From Pycnopodia helianthoides (Eukaryota > Echinodermata > Asteroidea > Forcipulatida > Asteriidae), in the NCBI GenBank assembly GCA_032158295.1, contig CM063254.1:3139538-3203537 (forward strand): a stretch of DNA of 64,000 nucleotides. Direction: 5' to 3'. Numbering within the stretch: the stretch's first letter is position 1; each line of letters begins with the position of its first letter. The notes below the pieces were generated by a model, which did no database searches, had not been told where the DNA came from, and saw only the letters and a program-made list of their open reading frames with translations. A program made the position numbers and the translations under genes. Positions 50,193-60,000 of the stretch are shown in pieces.

Positions 50193-50676
50193 ATTCGGAT
50201 TAGGCCTCATTTTGAAAACTTATACTTTTGAGACGGGACTTCAAACAGGGGCACACGGTGCCCTAGCCAGAGCCAGAGCCACAGCCACGACTTCCAAAAT
50301 GGCCACTGAGTGAACGTGCAACAAACGGACGATGAAGGACAACTTCCCTTAATTGTTTCTAATAAGCAAGTGGACTTGCTTCGCCAAAAAAGTAAATTGT
50401 CTGCAAATGTGTCTTTTAAACGAAATGCCAAATTTCCAACTGAGTTAAAGTTCTGGAAAATGAAAACATTCAAAATGGCGACCATGCGGAAACCTGCGTG
50501 TTAAAGGTTTGAAAGTAGGTGAATGATTTACAACCGGTTCATTGTCCCATGAAGACTTTTGTCTTACAGAAGACAAAGTAAGAAAACTCAAGAAATTTCG
50601 ATTGTGGACCTTTCAACCGACAGTCCACTTTATCAAAAACTTACGTTTGTAATAAAATGGTGGTACTTTTACAAGG

Positions 50677-50770
50677 GCCCAATTTCATAAAGCCTGTAGG
50701 CACAAAACCTTGCTAAGCACAGAACAATCGAAGCAATATTCGTAGTCGGGCAGCTCTGTGGAAATTGGGC
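50677..50770. mobile_element. Short TIR element related to 27854-28098
   Basis: GGGCCCAATTTCATAAAGCC at the left and GCAGCTCTGTGGAAATTGGG at the right form an imperfect inverted pair around GCTAAGCACAG. A deleted member of the family. Confidence 0.5.
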
Positions 50771-51299
50771 AAAGGTGGTGTTAATAGTCGGTAGTAGAAC
50801 TTTGGTTTGATATTTCAAAAAAAAACTGCACCGTTACGGTGGTGTTGTCATTATTAATGGGTTAATGTCGAGCCAATCTCTGATCTTTGTTTCAAAATAC
50901 CCATGGGTTAGATCTACGTTAAAAAAAATCCATTGGTTAGAATTGTAATTCCTACAGTTAGAACTAAATGCTAGCTTTACCATTATAGTGTATTGTTATA
51001 AATAAGGGTATTAGTCTTTATCTATCGTGAATAATGGCACAAGGGTGCCTCGTCGATATTTCATTAGTTATTCACGTGGTAGAGCTGGCAGAACGGGAAA
51101 CGGCAAGTGCTTGGAACTCTTTGCGAGAGGAGACCGGTCAAGTCGAGGGCTCTCCAGCGCTCCCATTCCATTGCAACTGACATTCAATAATTCTGTTTAA
51201 CACTGATCATTTTTTTTTTACCATGATCCTCTTTGAAAATTATAACTCCCTGAAACATTTGGTACACATATTTTGTTTGGGGGGAAAACACATTTCTGT

Positions 51300-52008
51300 T
51301 ACACTCTCAAAAGACTCCCAGGTCAGAGTTGACCCGGATTACTGGACCCAGAGGGCACCTGAACTATTTCAGGGCCAGGCTGACCCGGAAACTGGTTGCT
51401 GTTTTTTTTTAAACGAGATGTTAAATAGCATTCTGTTTCAGTTTGACCAATTTCTGTGCGAGGCTAGCCCGAAAACTAGATTTAAAAAAAATTGAATTTT
51501 AAAGGAACATTACAGAGTTGGTAAGAAAAAAATTTGTAAAATATACTTTTGATCACAGATTTACATAAAACTTACACGGTCTAATGATGATGATAGTAGA
51601 AAACATCCCTTGAAATATTTCTGTCTGAAATGCCATATTTGATGAGAAACTAATAAACTAATTTTCCGATTGGAGTTTATCGCTCAGTGAGCGTTTTATT
51701 CATTTGTTGAAATGTGTAATCGGTTTTGCACTATTTTCTCGTGACCCAGATGGCCGATCGATCTCAAACCTCTACAGGTTTGTCAGTTTATGTATACGGT
51801 GGATTACATAAAGTGCTTACACTGCCAGCAACTGTTTTGTTAGAAAAAAAAACAATTCTGTAATGTTCCTTTAACTTTAGGATTCTGTTTTAGTATTGAC
51901 CCATTTCTTGGTCATTTTGACTCAGAATCCGGGTCATACTGACCCAGAAATGGGTCACGCCCCACGGGGCCCGGGATCCGGGTCAGTTCTGTCCGTGGAG
52001 TTTTTAGA
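51300..52008. mobile_element. ACTCTAAA-type TIR element split by a family A insertion
   Basis: The left half starts ACACTCTCAAAAGACTCCCA (51300-51498). The right half resumes at 51875 and ends GTGGAGTTTTTAGAATGT. Both halves carry the GGGTCA/TGACCC phrases seen at 40590 and 43267. The interruption is exactly the TTAA element 51499-51874. Confidence 0.75.
51499..51874 (+). mobile_element. TTAA-type TIR element, family A (complete, nested)
   Basis: TTAA with AGGAACATTACAGA at the left and TCTGTAATGTTCCT with TTAA at the right, 376 bp. It lies inside the ACTCTAAA-type element, giving the order of insertion. Confidence 0.88.
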
Positions 52009-53649
52009 ATGTTCTGGATACTTTCGATCACAACACCAGCGTATGACGTTACAAGCTTTTAGTTTTATATAGAACAATGAAAGCATATAGGATAATATAC
52101 TGTCCCACCCGTATCAACATTGAACAAAAAAAATATTATCTTCAAAATGAACTTAATTAAGGAAACCTTTGCAATTCTCCAAAAATGTAATAGTCCGATC
52201 CGCCAGTTTGTTTAAATACCCCACAGTACAAAGCATAAAAAACACCGCGCCATACAGCGACTTGTATTCTTCCTGGTTTAAAGGCCGTTTATAACAAATT
52301 GTGTTTTCGACAATTTTTCGTGGTCGGAGTTTTCCTCATAAAATTTGAAATATAAGCCCTTACGAAACAACGAGTTGGGCTTTTAGGCTCTGTCAGTAAT
52401 TTTGAAAACGTACATAATGATACGGGTCTTCAAAAGGGTGGACAGCCGCGGTTTCAAAATTTGCAATTTTCGCTACCGAAACTTTACTGCATTTATTTCC
52501 TACGGTTTTGTTTCAGTTAATTTGTGTACACCACATTACGATTGTCATTTCCAATTGTTAAAAACACAAAGAAGGTAAGTTCCCAACCCTACAATGTGTG
52601 ACAGACACCCAAAAATGTGCAAACTTGCTGCGAAATTGTTTTCCAATCGATTCGAATAACCACGCTGAAAAGTTCAAACAATACTTACTAACAACCTATT
52701 CCAAAATTATCAATTTCACCAATGGTTACATTTTGCCACAACCGAGGCAATTGAACAATTCAAACAAATTGGATGCATGAAAATAAAGCAGCAAAAACAA
52801 AGCTGTAAAAAAATGCAACTAGAACTTTAAACTGACCTCAACATAAGTAACTTGCGTTTCTCGTGTTGTAAGAGTGGATTTTTAAGTGCCCTTCTTCAAC
52901 TATTAACTTAGACATAAAACTTTGTGCAATTAACACTACTGGAGAACCAATTACATTTTGTTTAACCATAAATTTAAAAAAAATTCATAGAAATATACAA
53001 TTTGATTTTTTAAAAAGGCTTATACTATTGTTGGACGGAATACTCTTGGTGAACTCGATGACAACCGTCCCCAATGTGGAATAAATTCTATATGTCGGTT
53101 CATACCTTGCTTCTAAAGATATATTGGGGTTCCATTAATACTGCAGGTTGTTTAGGTATTCGGTTGTTCACAGAACTCTGACCCGTTTTCTTGGTGTTCA
53201 ATTATTGTTTCAGTTCTCCGTTCCGATAGGACGGGCAGTGTTTTCTGATTGCACTTTTCCTTCCGACGTTTCACGGCGTACACACGGGGGTCTTCATCCA
53301 GTGGATCCCCCCCTTCAAAAAGGCGATCCCTTGAAAAATATAAACGATGGTACCGTGACGCGTTTGTGTAGCACGCCCTCGCAGATGGTTGAGACGTCTG
53401 AAGTCTCGTGACGTCACAGACGCCATGTTGGAATACATGTACATGTTCATAGTCGGACCTATACACTATCGCACTGGAGTAGGATTGGCCGGACACGAGC
53501 TTTACACCAAGATGGCATCCGACCAGTCAAGGTCCAAAACTTGCGGCTACCCGACTACAGCCATCAGTCACACACACAAAAACTCGCATACAAAAAAAAT
53601 AGCACTGGGCTTGTGGACGTTGCCCATATTCCGGACGCATTCACGGTGA

Positions 53650-53922
53650 CTACGCTTCGCATATGTTGTTCCAATGTTGATTCCACGTGCTCCCGTAGCC
53701 GAGCCTGTTCACTACCTGGCTGGAGGTAGGGTTGTACGTCTCGTTCTCCCAGAAGGTATCTCCTTTGAAGAAGAAAACCTTCTTGCTGTAGATGGAGTAA
53801 TAGGCCGCGTTCAGGTAGCTGGGCAGCCCTCCTGACTCGTAGCGGTAGATAAAAGCACTGCTGATCTGCCTTGGGTAGTTGTTCAGGCAACAGCCGCCGG
53901 CTTGCATATCGTAGGCGTACAC
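53650..53922 (-). CDS. MMP21: MMP21 exon 6 (stop codon)
   Basis: It reads VYAYDMQAGGCCLNNYPRQI, then AAYYSIYSKKVFFFKGDTFW and ends NICEA plus TAG. Human has [29 protein letters not shown] and a late Cys. Acceptor CCCCTTCAG at phase 0. Two adjacent Cys (716-717) are an oddity. Confidence 0.92.
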   Translation of the reverse strand: MYAYDMQAGGCCLNNYPRQISSAFIYRYESGGLPSYLNAAYYSIYSKKVFFFKGDTFWENETYNPTSSQVVNRLGYGSTWNQHWNNICEA

Positions 53923-56900
53923 CTGAAGGGGATTATCAGGGAAACAGTTATATTTTCAAATCAACTGATGATTTCAAGTCAGTTATGACCTTCAGAAAAG
54001 AAATACTGGGCCCGTTTATTAAGGGTGTGACAGTGTAGTGCACCTTTTTCACCTGAATAAGTAACTAGCTTTCAATTCATCATTAATGTAGTAAAAGTAA
54101 AGCAACGGTGAATAGGGAATAATGTACTATATACAGCCAGCACTGTTTATGTAAAAATGTACGGATTTTCAATTTGTGTTGAGAAAAATTTATACTTCCT
54201 TTGGCAAAATGTTCTATTGTCAATGAATTAAAAGGTACTACACAGGATTGGTAATGACAAAAGTATAATTGTTAAATTTTAGTACGAAAGCTGACTGATT
54301 ATGACGTTCATACTAGAACAATTTTTTCTGTGAAATATTTCCCTCCGAAATGAAGTCATATTCGAAAAAAAACCTTTAAAAAACAACTCGCACCAGCTGA
54401 TTTCGGTTGTCACAACCTAAATTAAGGACAATGTGTTTACATGCTGATAACTGTTCATGGTTTTCACTGTTTTCTCCGGACTCACACCACGGATTAAGCC
54501 CAAATTTTCACACGTTTGTTATTTCATGTAAATGGTTCACCATACAAAACACAAACACTGTCTGTGACTATTTTGTCAACTCTACCGATCCTGTTTAATA
54601 CCTTTAATAAACTCGTTTCTGGTTAACCTTTCTCAAACTTCATATTATACGGAATATAGGTAGAAATCATAGTTTGTTTTTACTTACCAGTGATCCTTTG
54701 AAAAAGTACACGTTGCCATCTCTCTTGTCGAAGTAGGCAGTGTCGATGTTGTCGGGTATACGAGGGTAGTTGGTGCCAGATTTTGCCGGCCAGCCTTCTG
54801 AGATGAGCCGCCCGTTGCTGATGTCCTGATTGGTGACCGGATCGTGTTGCATCACCTCTCGGTTGACGTTATCAAACTGGTAGTATCGATTGCCTGTATT
54901 AAAGGTATACATGTTTTGTTATTCGATGGGTGTTTTCGAAATCAGGGCGTCGGCCTCGAGCTCCTGTTTGAAGCCCTGCGCGGAAAACGTTTTCTAAATA
55001 ACTGGCGGAGCCTAAGCCGAAGCCCAAGCTGTGGTTTCGAAAGGGCACGATTATTATTTTTTCCCCTTAAAATTTGGTAAAATCCTTTGGGAAATCATGG
55101 AGCGAGTCGAGCACAATATTCTGGATCGGCCCTAAGCAAACTTTAGTTTCTGGATTGTTTTTCCCCACTATGCAAAGTTTCATATTATCCAAGCACACAT
55201 CATGCAACACAGCATGTAGTTTGAGTTGGGCGAGTATTCTCGATTGGGTAACAATCAATTCATAGAACTATTGATCGGGGAACCTTCAAAGTTTTGAGTT
55301 TTAAAAATACCAAATTAAAATGTTACATTTTGTAGGCTTTACTGTGATAATTTAAAAACGTTTCCATTAACAGACAATGTATTTGATTTTACACTCACGT
55401 CAGATTATCTTCTTAAAAATAGTAAATGGCATAACAAGAGCGCTGAAAAGGGTAATGCAAACGGAAGAGAAATGCAAACGGAAATAACAATTTGTATTTG
55501 CCAGAAGTGTCCCCCCCCCCCAGGGGAAAAAATGCACCTCCTCATGGCCCCTAAACTCTGTGGGATTTCGCTTGTATGTAGTCAGATTTATATTTAAAAA
55601 AAACTTTTAAAAAACTCACCTTTGAAGAAGAACAAGTCGTCCCGGTTGCTAGATCTTGGGAGAATCTGCAAGGCTGCATCGAGATCATTCGGGACACCAG
55701 ACCACATGTCACTGATGGCGCGAGGGTCGCCGTACTTTACTCGCCCGTTGGTGTTCTCGTACACCCACATAGTATCGCCACGGAAGAACACGGAACTGTA
55801 CTTCTTCTTTGAGCCGACCGTCCTTACCCAGTCGAAGACGGTGTCGAAGGAACCTGTACAGACACCTGAAAGTTGGGTATCCCAAACAATAAAAAAAATT
55901 GATCAACTTGTGGCGTGTCATGGCCGAGCGTTTAAGAACACCAGACTCAAGCTCTGGTGTTTCTGATCAGCAGAGTGTGGGTTTGAGTCCCGGTCGTTGC
56001 ACTTGTGTTTTCTTAAGCAAGACACTTAACCATTATTGCTCCGTCCTTTGGATGGGACGTATTGCCAGAAGTGCCCCGCTAGGGGAAAAAAGGTGCACCT
56101 CCTTGTGGCCCCTAAACTCTGTGGGATTTCGCTTGTATGTAGCCAGATTAAAATAAATAAAAAATAAAAAAAAATAAAAAATTAAATCACCTTTGAAGAA
56201 GAACAAGTCGTCCCGATTGCTAGATCTTGGGAGAATCTGCAAGGCTGCATCGAGATCATTCGGAGGTCCCGTGCGTTGTGTAATGTACTTAAAAGAACCC
56301 AGATACACTTATCGCTATGAGAAGGGGTTCGCCCCGGTGTTTCTGGCAGTGGCTGCTGCATGAACAGCATCACCTTGTAAACTCTTATAAGGTGCGACAT
56401 ATATTGGTCTCACAATTCAAAAACTTACTAAATTTCTATCAAATTCCGAGGTAGAATGTTTGCCATTTTTCACACCATGGCGAAACTTCTACAAATTGTT
56501 TATATAGAAAATATCATCACCAACTTTATATTAAAGCTAGCCGATTAAGGTACACAGTTTTTGTTGAGATAATGCTTTGAGATTTTTTTCTTCAAAACTG
56601 GAGGGCAAAATGGATGACAGTGCCAACCAATTTAGTTTGACTTAAAACAGATCAATTTACCGTGAATCGAAGTGGCCTCCACTCGGCTCTCGTTGTCGAT
56701 AATGACCCGGAAGTAGCTATCCGTGGGGTCAAAGGGCACGTAGACCGGATACATGATGGAGTCAGACAGGTTGCTGTGGCCGAGACCGAGCACGTGGCCG
56801 ACTTCGTGCACGGCGACCTGGATGAGATTTTTCCCCTGGTGTGAGTTGTACGTCCACTGGATGTCGTCGTTGAACAGGATTGCCCAGTTGCTGGTTGAGC

Positions 56901-57062
56901 GGGCGAGCTCCACGCTTTTGAAGTCAACATTGAAGTGCCCGCTGTTGGCTACAAAAATAAACAAATAAACACATAACACGATCAACTTTGATTAATCCAC
57001 ACGGGGGAAAAAGTACAAAAACAGCATAATTTTTGTTAAGTTCTGAAGCTTTTAACGACGTG

Positions 57063-57093
<31 letters not shown>

Positions 57094-60000
57094 GTTTTGG
57101 GGGTGTTGGGTTTTTTTTGGGGGGGGGTATTTGTGTGTTGTTGTTCTTGTTTTGTTATATCTCATTTCTGTGTGTTTTTTCTCTTTCGATTTTTTTTGTG
57201 AGCATAAGTTCATTTCCTTATTCCTTTTTCAGAATGTAGTTTTGAGGGCTGGCCCAGGGCCTCATTTCATGGCTCTTCCCAACCCATATGACCCGTAGAC
57301 TGATGTGCTTAATACAGGGCGCCGTACGCGCAGAATTGCGCTATACAAAATTACGCCACTTGCAGTGGAGTAGAATAGGCCAGACTGATGAAGAAGACTT
57401 CCTTAAATCAAGTATTTTTTTACTTGAGGATATTTTGGTATTAACGGTAATTGTACAGACAAACTTAAAGGAACATTACAGAATTGGTAAGAAAAAAACT
57501 TGTAAAATATACTTTTGATCACAGATTTACATAAAACTTACACGGTCTAATGATGATGATAGTAGAAAACATCCCTTGAAATATTTCTGTCTGAAATGCT
57601 ATATTTGATGAGAAATGAATAAACTAGTTTTCCGATTGGAGTTTATCGCTCAGTGAGCGTTTTATTCATTTGTTGAATCTATGATTTCATGCAAATGTGT
57701 TATCGGTTTTTCACTATTTTCTCGTGACCCAGATGGCTGATCGATCTCAAACTTCTACAGGTTTGTCAGTTTATGTATATGGTGGATTACATAAAGTGCT
57801 TACACTGCCAGCAACTGTTTTGTTAGCAAAAACCAATTCTGTAATGTTCCTTTAATGCATGTTACTTACTGCTATCGATGAAAGATATATGGATGTCAAC
57901 CAGCAGTAGGTCTCCAGTCGGCTTTTCCTCAAACTGCAGCGGTAGTACTTCAGCCCATCTGCGGAAGGCTTGCTCGATCTGACTCCTCAGGTCCGCAGAG
58001 CTGAAATGCTTGGAGTAGTACGCGCCAATGATACGCCAGCTGATGACGTCAGAGAACCCGAGGTTGCTCGCGTTGCTGCCGTTGTCGTACACGTACTCGC
58101 GTTTGTTGCGGACCCTCACCCTGTTCTTCTGGATGTCTCTCAGCACCTCCTCCAGGCTCCTCTTGCTCCGTAGCTTATCAAACTTGGTTGTGGGCGGCAA
58201 GCCGACCGTCGTCAGAGAGGCTGTTTTGGGCCTCGCTGTGGTCACCAGCTCATCCTCGTCCGTGACGATGTCGGTGATGATCTCAGTCACCTCTGTCATA
58301 GCCTGTGTAGGGGTTCCTCGTGAAGTGCTCGCACGCGGACGGCTGGTCGCTCTCGGCTTGGTCGTTCTCGAGAGGAGGCTCGACACCGATATCGGTTCGG
58401 AGGGCTTTGAAGGGCTGCGAGACAGGGCACCGTCCTGAGTCCTTGAGGCCGCTATCTTGAGAGCGGGGGACGAGACAGTGGTCCTCCCGCCATTTGTCAC
58501 TAGAGTTGACTTGCTACCACCAAGCCTACCGCTGTCATTGTTGATGGTGGCCTTCAGGGTGCTCTTACCGACCGTTAGACCCAGTTTACCTTTGAGATTC
58601 TTTGTGGACGCGGCCTTCTGTAGGCCCTTCTTGGTGTTGAAGCCCTCGGTGTTGTCTGGAACACCGCACCGCGGTTGCTGCATGAACCGAAGGGTCTCGT
58701 CGTCCATGGAGCCCGTGATCCGAAGCCGGTACCGTCTCTGAAATTTCTGGATGGCTGCCTCGAACTTGGATCGTTCTTCCATCTTTAACAAATCTGAGTC
58801 AGCCTCGAGCTCCGTATTGACCGTGGCCTTCTGGTTGTCGCCTGCCGCAGCTACGCGGAGATTGACGGGTGAGGGTGTGGTGTTTTTCACGGTGCCTTCG
58901 TCCAGCGGCATCTTGGACCTGTCCACGAACTCCCACTTTCCTTTTGATTGGATGTAGGTCGGCATGTATCCATAACTCTGGAGAAATTTCTGCACAAATG
59001 AAAGACAAATATCCTGAACATTATATGTTGTTCTTCACCAACTTTGGTCTCTTCGCAACGTACGGTGATATTTTCTCTTTCGAACTAGGCGACGAAATAT
59101 TCATGTACCAGTCAATGCTGAAACATTTCCTTATTTGCAAAATTATACCATGCCTGATGTGTGGCAGAGGGTGTCCCCTAAGTGTTTCCATACTTTCACA
59201 CAATCTTTTCCTCTTAAACAGGTGACCCCCCGGCCCCCTCCCTCTCCTAAAATCCTCAAAAAAATCCTGAGATTCCAAGAATATAATGGAGACATGATAG
59301 GAGGGGGTAACACCATGCCACATATCGACCACCAACTATGTGCTATTTCACATGCTATTTCCCATTATTATGGCCCTTTGTTTATGAAGTAAAATACACA
59401 TCGGCATTTTGACAGCAGAGGGCGCTCTAAACGTAAATAACTGTAAACGTCACCCCCACCCCCCCCCCCTTGTTGACACATGACTTGTGCGTGATGGGCA
59501 GGTGAGTGGTAAAGTCAAGCCCCGTGTTGGGCAAACAACCGGACCAGGGAAACCCTTCCGGTATTTTGGGATTCTTCAATTCAGACAGACGCTGGCCGTT
59601 GTTCGCGCATTGTGTCTCTTTCAACGGGAACAGGACGGGGGACGAGTAATGCCTGATTTGGTAATTATTGTGCGACGGTTGAGCCGGGCATGAAGGCCTT
59701 ATTAGACGGCTTTTCTTGGGAGCTAACCAAGCGTGCTGTCCCAGCAAACACAGGTTACTGTCAATCTGAGATCCCCAACAAGTCTCCTTCTTAACAAGAA
59801 AGAAAAATGGAATTTAGCATCGTGCGAACACATTTCAAACCAAAATATTGAATGTTAGCGTATAGGCAAGAGTGACTTTACAACAACACGGCGTTTATTT
59901 GGTATTTTAACTCTATCAAGACTCGTAAAGAACGAGTCCCGAGCCAGAAAAGTTCAACAAAAGTAGTTTATTGAATGGGGAAAATGCAATCAACAAGGAT

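Larger units (their letters stand above)
35131..53649. other. Intergenic region between EDRF1 and MMP21, no supportable gene
   Basis: About 18.5 kb between the two convergent genes. It presumably begins with the EDRF1 3' UTR and ends with that of MMP21. No frame over 130 codons exists and none resembles a known family. Recognisable content is the repeats listed separately. A GC-richer stretch at 38760-39640 and AT-rich sequence at 48100-49950 show nothing further. Confidence 0.7.
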
